The position numbers were made by a program, and so were the translations under genes. From contig CADAGX010000016.1 of the NCBI GenBank assembly GCA_902787575.1, positions 1 to 64,000 on the forward strand: a stretch of 64,000 nt of DNA. The letters run 5' to 3'. The notes below the pieces were generated by a model. The model was not told the DNA's origin and did no database searches. It saw only the letters and a program-made list of their open reading frames with translations. Position 1 is the stretch's first letter, and the number at the start of each line of letters is the position of its first letter. Source of the stretch: an uncultured Bacteroidales bacterium (GTDB lineage Bacteria; Bacteroidota; Bacteroidia; Bacteroidales; Bacteroidaceae). This document shows, in pieces, positions 15,789 to 24,835 of this stretch.

Positions 15789-18425
15789 ATGAAACGAATT
15801 CTTTTTTCTCTGCTTTTGTGCCTCGTGTGCGCAGTGCAGAGCTTTGGAGTACTTAAGGAGAAAGATTTGGCCCGCACCTTGGGCGTGCTGAAGGCCGAGT
15901 TGCAGGTGGACTACGAGCGGCAGCAGGCCTTCATGGCCATGTACGAGCAGCAGGGCACGCAGCAGCACCACCAGCTGGTCTCGTACATGCAGCAGTGCGA
16001 GCAGATAGGGCTGATGCTCTTCTCGCAGAACGTAGAAAACACGTTCGACATGGCCTACGCCTGCCAGCAGGCCACCACCCTCTACCGCCAACTCAACCGC
16101 CCGGGCGGCAAGATGATGCAGTACGACCGCATCATCTCGCACCTCGAACGCGAGATAGAGCGCTACGATGCGCTCATCGGTTCGCTCAAGAGCATGCCAC
16201 CCGTCACGCAGGATGCAGACGAGGCGCTCACCGAGAGCGACACCATCCTGCTGCAGGCCATCGACTCGCTCGAGAACGCCCGCACCTTTGGCCAGCCTGC
16301 GCCCGACGAGAACGCCGGCCCGAAGGCACCACTCGTAGAAGGCGAGGCCGAGCCCGAGCAGGGCGAGCCGCTCTTTCTGCGAGGCCAGCAGTTGCGCGAC
16401 CGTGCCGACTGCCTCACCTACGCCCAGACGCTGCGCGACAACATGCAGCAGTTCCTCGAGACGATGCAGGCCGAGAGCTCGTATTACCAGAGCGTCCGCG
16501 ACAAGGTGGAGCGCCTCAACGCGTTCGCTCAGGGCCGCTACAAGATGCTGCAGGACAACATTTTCCGCAACGGCACCAGCAACTACTTCACCATGCTCTC
16601 CACCCTGCCGCGGCAGATAGCCCGTGCGCAGCGTAGCGTGAAGAACAAGTACGAGCCCTTCAAGGGTCACGAGTCCAACTTCTCCGAGTGGCGTGGCGCC
16701 TACGTGCTGTTCATCAGCGTGTTCGTGGTCTTCTACCTCTTCTTGGCGCTCGCCCTGAGCTACGTGTTCCTGCGCTGGCTGCTGCCCAAGCGCTGGCGTG
16801 GCGAGGACTTCCGCCTCAAGCGTCAGATGCTCAACAATGTGGTGGGCATCGCCCTCTTTGCCATATTCGTCATGGTGGTGCGCACCTTTGCCCATCACAA
16901 CATAGTGCGCATGGGCACCGGGCTCATCATCAACATGGCCTGGCTCATGGAAGTCATCTTCCTGAGCCTCTACATCCGTCTGCGTGGCGAGCAGATGCGC
17001 CATGCGGTGCAGATATACATGCCACTGCTCTTTGTGGCCTTTCTGGTCATCATGTTCCGCATCGTTCTGGTGCCCAACATCATAGTCAATCTCGTCTATC
17101 CGCCTCTGCTGCTCCTCTTCACCGTCTGGCAGCTGTGGAGCGCCAGCCGCCACCGTGCCGGCCTGCCCATGCTGGATATGATATACACCCACATCACCAG
17201 CGCCACCATGGTGATAACCTGCGTGGCAGCGTGGGCCGGCTATTCGCTGCTGGCCGTGCAGATAATGATATGGTGGACCTTCCAGCTGGCCGCCATCATG
17301 ACCATCACCTGCATCTACGACCTCATGGAGATGTACGAGAATCGCGTCATGGTGCTTCGCATCCGTCCCGACCTGAAAGAGCGCCTTGCTGCAGGCGACG
17401 AGGCCGCCACCTCCGAAGCCGCAGCCCTGCGAGGCGAGATGCGCACAGGTCGCTACATAGGCAAGACCTGGCTCTACGACCTCGTAAACCGCACCCTCGT
17501 GCCCATCCTGGGCGTCCTCTCCGTGCTCTTCAGCATCTATTGGGCCGCCAAGGTGTTCGAGATGACCAGCGTCTGCTACAAAGTCTTCATGATGGACATC
17601 ATCTATCAGAAAGGCTTCATCCGCATCTCACTCTTCAACCTCTGCCTCGTGGCCTCGCTCTGGTTCGTCTTCCGCTATCTCAACTACTGCATCCGCAGCA
17701 CCTATGTCCACTATCGTCGCCAGATGCTTCGCGGCGAGGGCGAGCTCAACTTCACGCTGGCCAAGAACGTCATAGCCATCCTCGTGTGGGGCCTCTATCT
17801 GATCATAGCACTCTTCATACTCGAGGTGCCCAAGAGCGGCATCTCCATCGTCACGGCCGGTCTGGCCACCGGTCTCGGTTTCGCCATGCAAGACCTCATA
17901 GAGAACTTCTTCTATGGCATCAGCCTCATGACGGGCCGCCTGCACGTGGGCGACTACATCGAGTGCGACGGCATCCAAGGCAAGGTAGAGAGCATCACCT
18001 ACCAGAGCACCCAGATAGTGACACCCGACGGCTGCGTCATAGCGTTTCTCAACAATGCCCTCTTCCGCAAGAACTTCAAGAACATGACGCGCAACCACCG
18101 CTACGAGCTGATAAAGATACCCGTGGGCGTAGCCTACGGCACAGACGTGGAGCGTGTGCGCCAGTTGCTCATCGAGGCCATCACACCACTCTGCCGCAAG
18201 AAGAACATGGCCGGGCAGTGCGTCACCAACATTGCGGAGCAGCCGCTGAAGGTGGTCTTCGTAGATTTTGGCGAGAGCAGCGTAGACCTGGCCGTAGTGG
18301 TGTGGATGCTGGTGGAGGAGAAGATAGCCCTCTCGGGCCGCATCAAGGAAGTTATCTACAACACGCTTGGCGCCAATGGCATAGAGATACCGTTCCCGCA
18401 GCGCGACGTGCACATGAAAGGGTAG
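15789..18425 (+). CDS. Large MscS-family mechanosensitive channel
   Basis: This 878-residue protein starts with a signal peptide (MKRILFSLLLCLVCAVQSFG), then a periplasmic coiled-coil region to about residue 290, then about eight to ten membrane helices, and a C-terminal MscS core. The core shows the Gly/Ala-rich pore helix (ITAGLATGLGFAMQ-like, about 690-705), NFFYGISLM, and the beta domain beginning VGDYIECDGIQGKVESI. The layout resembles the large MscK/YbdG-like channels, which open under membrane tension and protect from osmotic shock. Both flanks are repeat DNA, so no operon is apparent. Confidence 0.87.
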   Translation: MKRILFSLLLCLVCAVQSFGVLKEKDLARTLGVLKAELQVDYERQQAFMAMYEQQGTQQHHQLVSYMQQCEQIGLMLFSQNVENTFDMAYACQQATTLYRQLNRPGGKMMQYDRIISHLEREIERYDALIGSLKSMPPVTQDADEALTESDTILLQAIDSLENARTFGQPAPDENAGPKAPLVEGEAEPEQGEPLFLRGQQLRDRADCLTYAQTLRDNMQQFLETMQAESSYYQSVRDKVERLNAFAQGRYKMLQDNIFRNGTSNYFTMLSTLPRQIARAQRSVKNKYEPFKGHESNFSEWRGAYVLFISVFVVFYLFLALALSYVFLRWLLPKRWRGEDFRLKRQMLNNVVGIALFAIFVMVVRTFAHHNIVRMGTGLIINMAWLMEVIFLSLYIRLRGEQMRHAVQIYMPLLFVAFLVIMFRIVLVPNIIVNLVYPPLLLLFTVWQLWSASRHRAGLPMLDMIYTHITSATMVITCVAAWAGYSLLAVQIMIWWTFQLAAIMTITCIYDLMEMYENRVMVLRIRPDLKERLAAGDEAATSEAAALRGEMRTGRYIGKTWLYDLVNRTLVPILGVLSVLFSIYWAAKVFEMTSVCYKVFMMDIIYQKGFIRISLFNLCLVASLWFVFRYLNYCIRSTYVHYRRQMLRGEGELNFTLAKNVIAILVWGLYLIIALFILEVPKSGISIVTAGLATGLGFAMQDLIENFFYGISLMTGRLHVGDYIECDGIQGKVESITYQSTQIVTPDGCVIAFLNNALFRKNFKNMTRNHRYELIKIPVGVAYGTDVERVRQLLIEAITPLCRKKNMAGQCVTNIAEQPLKVVFVDFGESSVDLAVVVWMLVEEKIALSGRIKEVIYNTLGANGIEIPFPQRDVHMKG

Positions 18426-18598
18426 GGCAGCCAATAGCCAACAGCCAACAGCCAACAGCCAATATATATGCACAGCCCACTGCAAAAATGCAAATTTGCA
18501 AAAAAAATGAGAGAGGGCGGGCTTGTCAAATTCCGCTCGCCAAGCCTTCCTCATCACGTGTGTCATTCCTCCTGTCGTCGGAATGACAATGGGGAGCG

Positions 18599-18795
18599 AT
18601 TAACCCCGAAGGGGTGTTAGAGCACAGGCAGGGGTGAAGCCCTTGCAAAAGGATGCGCCCCGCTTGGCAGCCCTGAAAGGGCGGCAGAATGATCGCGCTC
18701 TGTCGCACCTTCGGCGCTCTGTCGTACGTACGAACCAGTAGCAGGGACTCTCGCCCCTGCCTGTATTCTCCTGCCCCTTCGGGGCGTTATTCTGT
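18599..18795. repeat. Imperfect 195-bp palindrome (MITE-like)
   Basis: The left arm, TAACCCCGAAGGGGTGTTAG then ACAGGCAGGGG, is matched on the other strand by the right arm (CTGCCCCTTCGGGGCGTTAT, preceded by CCCCTGCCTGT). The centre contains GCCCTGAAAGGGC. There is no open reading frame of note. It may be a non-autonomous mobile element or a REP-type structure. Confidence 0.55.
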
Positions 18796-18803
18796 GGCGC
18801 GCG

Positions 18804-18877
18804 GAATTTGACAAGCCCCACCTTCGGGCTGCGCCCTCACCAATCGCTTGAACGCATAACGCGCGATTGCCCTACCC
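18804..18877 (+). repeat. 73-bp palindromic repeat, copy 1
   Basis: Starts GAATTTGACAAGCCCCACC and ends GCGCGATTGCCCTACC. CAATCGC and GCGATTG form a hairpin inside. A near-identical copy is at 18920-18988 and an inverted one at 36342-36415. Confidence 0.8.
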
Positions 18878-18919
18878 GTGATGTCTACTATTCGCGAAGC
18901 ACCTGGCTCGCTGTAGGGT

Positions 18920-18988
18920 GAATTTGACAAGCCCCGCCTTCGGGCTGCGCCCTCACCAATCGCTTGAACGCATAACGCGCGATTGCCA
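18920..18988 (+). repeat. 73-bp palindromic repeat, copy 2
   Basis: Near-identical to 18804-18877 (one C-to-G change in GACAAGCCCCGCC), in the same orientation and 116 bases downstream. Confidence 0.8.
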
Positions 18989-19230
18989 TGGGTGAAATGG
19001 GTCGCTTCGCTCGAAGTTATATTTAGAATTCGAATTTAGAATTACGTTTAAAATGCACTTTTTTGCATTTGACCTTCGGTCGAATGCTTCTCTCGCTCGG
19101 CATAGCCTAAAAGCAAGCTTTCGCCTCTGCGCTCACTCGATTTGCATTTTTGCATTTTTGCAGCGGAGAAAACTATGCACTATGAACTATGCACTATGAA
19201 CTATGGACTATGGACTAGGGCCACAGGCTG

Positions 19231-20535
19231 CTACAGCAGTGCGGGGAGCTCGAACAGGCGCGTGCCGTTGCTGCCCTTGATGAGGATGGTGCGGCCTATG
19301 AGTGGTGTGGTGCTGAGGGCGGCCTTCACCTGCTCTACGCTGCGGAAGAAGCGGATGTCGCCGCGTGGGCGGTCTATCATGGTGGAGGCTGCCTGGCTGA
19401 AGGCTTCGCCCACCAGCCAGATGGTGTCGGCGCCCACCATTTCGGTGGCCTGGCGTATGATGCGCTGGTGCTCGGCCACGCTGTCTTCGCCCAGCTCGCG
19501 CATCTCGCCCAGGATGAGCATCTTCTTCGAGGCCTCGAAGAAGGTGAAGTTCGTCAGGGCGGCTGCCATGCTGGTGGGGTTGGCATTGTAGGTGTCCACA
19601 ATGAGGCGGTTGCGCGCTGTCTGCTGCAGCTGGCTGCGGCTGTTGGTGGGCACGTAGTGGCCGATGGCGGCGTCTATCTTGTCGGCCTCCACTCCGAGCC
19701 AGTGGCCCACGGTGGCTGCGGCGCGTATGTTCTCTATGTTGTAGGTGCCCACGAGCTGTGTCTGTATGGTGTGCCACGGCTCGTCTACATCGGCCCGCCA
19801 CTGCACGGTGATGAGGTGGCTGCAGTCGGCCACGCGGCCCTCTACGTATGGTATCATGCGGTTCAGCCCGCGGTCTTCGGCCATGATGCGCAGGTGGTCG
19901 TCGAAGGCGTTGATGAAGACGAGGCCGTCGTGTGACTTCAGGTAGTCGTAGAGCTCGCCCTTGGTGCGCTTGACGCCCTCGAACGAGCCGAAGCCCTGCA
20001 GGTGGGCGCGGCCTACGTTTGTCACGAGTCCGCAGTCTGGCTGCACAATGTTGCACAGGGCTGCTATCTCGCCCGGATGGTTGGCGCCCGTCTCGATGAC
20101 GGCCACTTCGTGCTCCTGGCGCAGGCGCAGCAGGGTGAGCGGCACGCCAATGTGGTTGTTCTGGTTGCCTTCGGTATAGAGCACCCGGTATTTCTGGCCC
20201 AGCACGGCTGCGATGAGCTCCTTGGTGGTGGTCTTGCCGTTGGTGCCTGTGATTTGTAGTATGGTGTGGCCCCACTTGCGGCGGTGGAGGGCGGCCAGCT
20301 GCTGCAGTGTCTCCAGCACGTCGCTCACCAGCAGGCAGCGCGGGTCTGTGGCATACTCGTGCTCGTCTACCACTGCATAGGCGCACCCTGCTGCCAGGGC
20401 TGCTGCGGCAAAGGTGTTTCCGTCGAACGACTCGCCACGGAGCGCAAAGAAGATGGAGCCTTCGGGGCAATGGCGGCTGTCGGTTGTCACTGTGGGGTGC
20501 TGGAGGAATATTTCGTAGAGTTGTTCTGTGTTCAT
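19231..20535 (-). CDS. murF: UDP-N-acetylmuramoyl-tripeptide--D-alanyl-D-alanine ligase
   Basis: This 434-residue cytoplasmic ligase adds D-Ala-D-Ala to the UDP-MurNAc-tripeptide in peptidoglycan synthesis. The ATP loop GTNGKTTTKE (about 95-104), ETGANHPGEI (about 136-145), NVGRAHL (about 162-168) and DTYNANPTSM (about 310-319) are the standard Mur ligase blocks. The N-terminal VTTDSRHCPEGSIFFAL block is MurF-specific. It is transcribed leftward, away from folP, with its own -7 box 30 bases upstream. Confidence 0.95.
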   Translation of the reverse strand: MNTEQLYEIFLQHPTVTTDSRHCPEGSIFFALRGESFDGNTFAAAALAAGCAYAVVDEHEYATDPRCLLVSDVLETLQQLAALHRRKWGHTILQITGTNGKTTTKELIAAVLGQKYRVLYTEGNQNNHIGVPLTLLRLRQEHEVAVIETGANHPGEIAALCNIVQPDCGLVTNVGRAHLQGFGSFEGVKRTKGELYDYLKSHDGLVFINAFDDHLRIMAEDRGLNRMIPYVEGRVADCSHLITVQWRADVDEPWHTIQTQLVGTYNIENIRAAATVGHWLGVEADKIDAAIGHYVPTNSRSQLQQTARNRLIVDTYNANPTSMAAALTNFTFFEASKKMLILGEMRELGEDSVAEHQRIIRQATEMVGADTIWLVGEAFSQAASTMIDRPRGDIRFFRSVEQVKAALSTTPLIGRTILIKGSNGTRLFELPALL

Positions 20536-20564
20536 TGTTCTGTAGGTTTATGGGGTGTCGAGTG

Positions 20565-20572
20565 CAAAGATA
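20565..20572 (-). promoter_or_regulatory. -7 box of the murF promoter
   Basis: TATCTTTG on the minus strand, a match to TAnnTTTG, 29 bases upstream of the murF ATG. No clear TTTG is seen at the -33 position. Confidence 0.5.
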
Positions 20573-20665
20573 AGCTTTTTAATCCGAATATCGGGCATCT
20601 GACGTCTGGATTTCGCACTTTGGCGGGCTGTTTTTTTGTTTCTGGGCAGCAAAAGCGGAGAGACG

Positions 20666-20697
20666 TTTGTTTTTTTCGGAAATACTGCGTAACTTTG
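20666..20697 (+). promoter_or_regulatory. Promoter upstream of folP-cdaA
   Basis: TTTG at 20666-20669, 20-base spacer, TAACTTTG at 20690-20697: a perfect match. It is followed by about 150 bases of repeat DNA before the folP start. Confidence 0.75.
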
Positions 20698-20712
20698 TGG
20701 CCAACCTCAGCG

Positions 20713-20864
20713 GCCCCTAACCCCCTGAAGGCAGCCTCACCCCCAACCCCTCTCCAAGGAGAGGGGCGTAAACTATGAACTATGGACAGCTCCCTCCCCT
20801 CGCGGGAGGGCTGGGAAGGGGGCTTGCACTATGGACTATGCACTATGAACTATGGACTATGCAC
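20713..20864. repeat. Repeat-filled leader of folP
   Basis: Contains CCCTAACCCCCTGAAGG, CCCCTCTCC/GGAGAGGGG and CCCTCCCCTCGCGGGAGGG palindromes, then ACTATGGACTATGCACTATG-type words that run into the folP start codon. Confidence 0.65.
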
Positions 20865-21663
20865 TCTAAACGTTGGCGGCCGGCTGATGAATCTGGGCGA
20901 GCCGCGGGTGATGGGGATACTGAACCTGACGCCCGACTCGTTCTACGCAGAGAGCCGGGCGGAGACGGCCGAGCAGGTGGAGCAGCGCTGCCTGCAGATA
21001 CTTGCTGAGGGAGCCGACATCATAGACGTGGGAGCCTGCAGCACAAGGCCCGGTGCGGTGCCGGCCAGCGAGGCAGACGAGATGGCTCGGCTGGAGGCCG
21101 GACTCGGGGTGGTGCGACGCGTGGCGCCCGAGGCTGTGGTGAGCGTAGATACGTTCCGCTCGGCTGTGGCGCGCCGTTGCGTGGAGGAATACGGAGTGCA
21201 GATGGTCAATGACATCTCGGGCGGCGCGGCCGACCCGGACATGTTCGAGACCGTGGCCCGACTGGGAGTGCCGTATGTGCTGACCTACTGCGAGCCGGTG
21301 CGCGAGGACCTGCTCACCGAGGCGCTGCAATTCTTCGGCAGCAGCGTGCGCCGTCTGCATGCGCTGGGCGTGCGGGACATTGTGCTCGACCCGGGGTTCG
21401 GCTTCGGCAAGACGCTGGAGGACAACTACCGCCTGATGAACAGGCTGCAGGAGCTGGCGGTGCTGGGCCTGCCCATGCTGGTGGGCGTGAGCCGCAAGAG
21501 CATGATTTGGCGGCTGCTGGATTGCACGCCTCAGGACGCGCTGGGCGGCACGACGGCCCTGAATATGCTGGCGCTGACAAAGGGCGCTTCCATTCTGCGC
21601 GTGCATGATGTGCGGGCCGCTGTGGAGACGGTGAAGATATGGAATGAGGTGGCGAGCTTTTAA
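20845..21663 (+). CDS. folP: Dihydropteroate synthase
   Basis: This enzyme joins p-aminobenzoate to dihydropterin pyrophosphate in folate synthesis and is the sulfonamide target. VMGILNLTPDSFY, DVGACSTRPGA, SVDTFRSAVA, MVNDISGG, DPGFGFGK and GVSRKS are its standard blocks. The start is uncertain: family alignment needs the LNVGGRLMNLGEP stretch, so I chose ATG 20845, which lies inside an ACTATGG-type intergenic repeat and adds MNYGLCT; ATG 20887 is the alternative. The order folP-cdaA, 34 bases apart, is usual in Bacteroidota. A perfect promoter is about 150 bases upstream. Confidence 0.92.
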   Translation: MNYGLCTLNVGGRLMNLGEPRVMGILNLTPDSFYAESRAETAEQVEQRCLQILAEGADIIDVGACSTRPGAVPASEADEMARLEAGLGVVRRVAPEAVVSVDTFRSAVARRCVEEYGVQMVNDISGGAADPDMFETVARLGVPYVLTYCEPVREDLLTEALQFFGSSVRRLHALGVRDIVLDPGFGFGKTLEDNYRLMNRLQELAVLGLPMLVGVSRKSMIWRLLDCTPQDALGGTTALNMLALTKGASILRVHDVRAAVETVKIWNEVASF

Positions 21664-21697
21664 AGGTTACAATAAATAAGAAAGAAAGGAATAAGGC

Positions 21698-22477
21698 GTG
21701 CTGGACTTCGGAGTAAAAGATATGATAGACATCATCCTTGTGGCGGTGTTCCTCTTCTACAGCTACAAGGTGATGAAGCAGACGCGCTCGGTGAACATTT
21801 TCTACGGAGTGCTGCTGTTTGTCAGCGTCTGGATTGTGGTTAGCAAGATGCTGGAGATGAAACTGCTGGGCAGCATTCTCGACCAGTTGGTCAGCGTAGG
21901 TGCCATAGCCATTATCGTGCTGTTTCAGGAGGAGATACGCCATTTCTTCTATTCCATCGGAGCGCACGAACGCGCTCACAGGCTGCTGCGCTTCTTCCGG
22001 CCCGGGAGGAAGAAAGACGATGGCGACCTGAAGTACAGCCGCGAGACCATCATCCCAATCGTGATGGCTTGCCTGAACATGAGCAAGCAGCGCGTGGGAG
22101 CGCTGATTGTGATGCAAAACAACTTGCCGCTGGGCGACTTCATCCGCACGGGCGACACGGTGGATGCGCGCATCAGCCAGCGGTTGATAGAGAATATCTT
22201 CTTCAAGAACAGCCCGTTGCACGACGGAGCCATGATAATAGCAGGCAGCCGCATCACGGCCGCAGCCTGTATCTTGCCCATCAGTCACGACTTGGACATC
22301 CCTAAGGAGTTCGGACTGAGACACCGGGCCGCCAAGGGAATCAGTCAGGAGACCGACGCACTGGCCATTGTGGTAAGCGAGGAGACGGGCGGCATCAGCG
22401 CTGCATACGGCAACACGCTGCGCAGCGGACTGACAGCCGAGGAACTGGAACAGATACTGATGAAAGGAAAATTCTAA
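21698..22477 (+). CDS. cdaA: Membrane diadenylate cyclase (CdaA)
   Basis: This 259-residue enzyme makes cyclic di-AMP from two ATP. Two to three N-terminal membrane helices (about residues 8-75) are followed by the DAC domain, with the active-site blocks SPLHDGAMII (about 175-184) and LRHRAAKGISQETDA (about 208-222). The start is a GTG with an AAGAAAGGA ribosome site; the N-terminus MLDFGVKDMIDI matches other Bacteroidota CdaA proteins, so the next ATG (21722) would be too short. It is coupled to folP. The messenger acts in cell-wall and osmotic control. Confidence 0.93.
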   Translation: MLDFGVKDMIDIILVAVFLFYSYKVMKQTRSVNIFYGVLLFVSVWIVVSKMLEMKLLGSILDQLVSVGAIAIIVLFQEEIRHFFYSIGAHERAHRLLRFFRPGRKKDDGDLKYSRETIIPIVMACLNMSKQRVGALIVMQNNLPLGDFIRTGDTVDARISQRLIENIFFKNSPLHDGAMIIAGSRITAAACILPISHDLDIPKEFGLRHRAAKGISQETDALAIVVSEETGGISAAYGNTLRSGLTAEELEQILMKGKF

Positions 22478-22498
22478 CTTCAAAAAGATATAAGAAAG

Positions 22499-23509
22499 AT
22501 GAACGTAATGGAAGGAATTATCGCCCGTGCCAAGAGCCGCAGACAACGCATCGTCTTGCCTGAGAGCCTCGAGGAGCGGACGCTGACGGCTGCCGACGGA
22601 GCTCTGGCCGACTCGCTGGCCGACATCATCCTCATTGGGAACCCCGAGGAGATTCGCTCGCTGGCAGCGAAACTGCAGCTCGGAAACATTGACAAGGCCA
22701 CCATCATAGACCCTGCCACCAGCCCGAAGACCGAGGAGTACACTCAGCTGCTCTACGAGCTGCGCAAAGCTAAGGGAATGACACTGGAGGAGGCACGGAA
22801 GAAGGTGCTCGATCCGCTCTACTTTGGCTGTCTCATCATCAAGAGCGGCGACGCAGACGGACAAATCAGCGGTGCGCTGAGCACCACAGGCGACACGCTG
22901 CGGCCTGCGCTGCAAATCATCAAGTGTCAGCCGGGCGTCACATGCGTGAGCGGTGCCATGCTGATGCTCACACAGACACCTCAGTATGGCGAAGACGGCG
23001 TGCTCGTAATCGGAGACGTGGCCGTCACTCCCATGCCCGATGCAGCCCAGCTGGCGCAGATAGCAGTCTGCACGGCACAGACGGCACGCAGCGTGGGCGG
23101 ATTCTGCGAGCCACGAGTGGCCATGCTGAGCTTCAGCACCAAGGGCAGTGCCCGCCATGAAGTGGTGGACAAGGTGGTGGAAGCCACCCGACTGGCCCAC
23201 GAAATGGACCCCTCCCTGCAGATAGACGGCGAGCTGCAGGCCGACGCAGCACTGGTGCCCAGTGTGGGAGCCAAGAAAGCACCGGGCAGCCACATTGCAG
23301 GTCGCGCAAACGTGCTGGTGGTGCCCTGCCTGGAAGTGGGAAACATCGCCTACAAACTGGTGCAGCGGTTGGGCGGCGCAGAAGCCATCGGTCCCATCCT
23401 GCAAGGAATCGCTCGTCCGGTGAACGACCTCTCGCGCGGTTGCAGCGTGGAGGACATCTACAAGATGATAGCCATCACGGCTTGTCAGGCGCAGGATGCC
23501 ACAAAGTAA
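22499..23509 (+). CDS. pta: Phosphate acetyltransferase
   Basis: This 336-residue enzyme interconverts acetyl-CoA and acetyl phosphate in acetate fermentation. It is the short form, a single PTA domain without the N-terminal DRTGG region. Visible signatures are RIVLPES (about 17-23), [10 protein letters not shown] (about 118-127), [10 protein letters not shown], and the C-terminal [13 protein letters not shown]-like and [18 protein letters not shown] blocks. It starts 21 bases after cdaA and precedes ackA by 39 bases, so folP, cdaA, pta and ackA may be read together. Confidence 0.95.
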   Translation: MNVMEGIIARAKSRRQRIVLPESLEERTLTAADGALADSLADIILIGNPEEIRSLAAKLQLGNIDKATIIDPATSPKTEEYTQLLYELRKAKGMTLEEARKKVLDPLYFGCLIIKSGDADGQISGALSTTGDTLRPALQIIKCQPGVTCVSGAMLMLTQTPQYGEDGVLVIGDVAVTPMPDAAQLAQIAVCTAQTARSVGGFCEPRVAMLSFSTKGSARHEVVDKVVEATRLAHEMDPSLQIDGELQADAALVPSVGAKKAPGSHIAGRANVLVVPCLEVGNIAYKLVQRLGGAEAIGPILQGIARPVNDLSRGCSVEDIYKMIAITACQAQDATK

Positions 23510-23548
23510 GAAATGTAGCAAGGCAAAAAAATAGATTTTCAAGAAGTA

Positions 23549-24799
23549 ATGTCAGAAACAAACAATGCAAGTTTTGCGCCCTCTCCCGCAGCAAAGGGTG
23601 AGAGGGTGCTCATTTTGGTGCTCAACTGCGGCAGCAGCAGTATTAAGTACGCACTCTATGATATGGCAGACCGCAGCGTGCTGACCTCGGGCGGCATAGA
23701 AAAAATCGGACTGCCCGACTCGTTCATAAAATTCAAGCTGGGTGGCGAGAAGTTCCAAATCAATCGTCCCGTGGAGGAGCATACAGCGGGCGTGCAGTTC
23801 ATTTTCGAAGTGCTGACTCAGGGCGAACACGCAGTGCTCAGTGACGTTCACGAACTGGCGGCTGTGGGCCATCGCATGGTGCACGGAGGCGAACGATTCA
23901 ACAAGAGCGTGCGGCTGACTCCGGAGGTGATGAAGGCTTTCGAGGCCTGCAACGACTTGGCGCCGCTTCACAATCCGGCCAACATAAAGGGCGTAAATGC
24001 GGTGAAGGCCGTGCTGCCCGACATTCCGCAGGTGGGCGTCTTCGATACTGCGTTCCACCAGACGATGCCCGACTATGCTTTTATGTATGCGCTGCCCTAC
24101 GAACTCTATACAAAGTATGGCATTCGCCGCTACGGCTTCCACGGCACGAGTCACCGCTACGTCTCGCAGCGTGTCTGCGAGTATTTGGGCATTTCGGCAG
24201 AAGGAAAACGCATCATCACCTGCCATATTGGCAACGGTGCCAGCATAGCCGCTGTGAAAGACGGCAAGTGCGTAGACACCAGCATGGGGCTGACACCGCT
24301 CGAAGGCCTGATAATGGGCACTCGCTCGGGAGACATCGATGCCGGCGCTGTCACCTATCTCATGGACAAGTTTAATCTCGACACCCGAGGCATCAGCAAT
24401 CTGCTGAACAAGAAGTCGGGACTGGCAGGAGTGAGCGGCCTGAGCAGCGATTTCCGCGACATACTGGCCGGAATAGCAGACGGCAACGACCGTGCACGCC
24501 TCGCCAAGGAGATGTACACCTATCGCATCAAGAAATACATTGGCCAGTACGCAGCAGCAATGGGCGGAGTGGACGTTATCCTCTTCACTGGCGGAGCTGG
24601 CGAGAATCAGTGGGAAGTGCGCGAAGGCGCCACCCGCGGACTGGAGTTTATGGGCGTCAGGATGGACGTTGCGAAGAATCGCGCCTGCCGAGCCACGGAA
24701 GCTGTCATCAGTGCAGACGACAGTCCCGTTACCGTCTGCGTCATTCCCACAGACGAGGAGCTGATGATTGCGCTCGATACGCAGGCGCTGATGGGTTGA
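23549..24799 (+). CDS. ackA: Acetate kinase with repeat-derived N-terminal extension
   Basis: This protein converts acetyl phosphate and ADP to acetate and ATP. LVLNCGSSSIKY, MVHGGE, FDTAFHQTMP, YGFHGTSH, HIGNGAS and FTGGAGEN are all present, so it should be active. AckA proteins normally begin within a few residues of the LVLNCGSSS strand, but here the ATG at 23549 adds about 20 residues (SETNNASFAPSPAAKGERV). That stretch contains a CCCTCTC/GAGAGGG palindrome at 23579-23606. Either the repeat inserted in frame near the start, or translation starts at GTG 23606. Confidence 0.93.
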   Translation: MSETNNASFAPSPAAKGERVLILVLNCGSSSIKYALYDMADRSVLTSGGIEKIGLPDSFIKFKLGGEKFQINRPVEEHTAGVQFIFEVLTQGEHAVLSDVHELAAVGHRMVHGGERFNKSVRLTPEVMKAFEACNDLAPLHNPANIKGVNAVKAVLPDIPQVGVFDTAFHQTMPDYAFMYALPYELYTKYGIRRYGFHGTSHRYVSQRVCEYLGISAEGKRIITCHIGNGASIAAVKDGKCVDTSMGLTPLEGLIMGTRSGDIDAGAVTYLMDKFNLDTRGISNLLNKKSGLAGVSGLSSDFRDILAGIADGNDRARLAKEMYTYRIKKYIGQYAAAMGGVDVILFTGGAGENQWEVREGATRGLEFMGVRMDVAKNRACRATEAVISADDSPVTVCVIPTDEELMIALDTQALMG

Positions 24800-24835
24800 G
24801 AAGCGACAGAGAACAGGTTAATATAGGCAGGAAAC

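Larger units (their letters stand above)
18426..19230. repeat. 800-base gene-free region built from several repeat families
   Basis: No gene is seen. In order it holds GCCAACA-type words (18428-18465), a partial copy of the 73-bp element in inverted form (about 18525-18537), a long imperfect palindrome (18599-18795), two 73-bp elements (18804-18877 and 18920-18988), an A+T-rich stretch, TTTGCAT words (about 19140-19163) and ACTATGAACTATG-type words (19174-19215). It separates the MscS gene from the convergent murF. Confidence 0.7.

Noticed and set aside
16688-18586. 632-codon frame in a second plus-strand phase
   Set aside because: It overlaps the MscS gene out of frame and encodes a His/Arg-rich sequence typical of a G+C-rich shadow.
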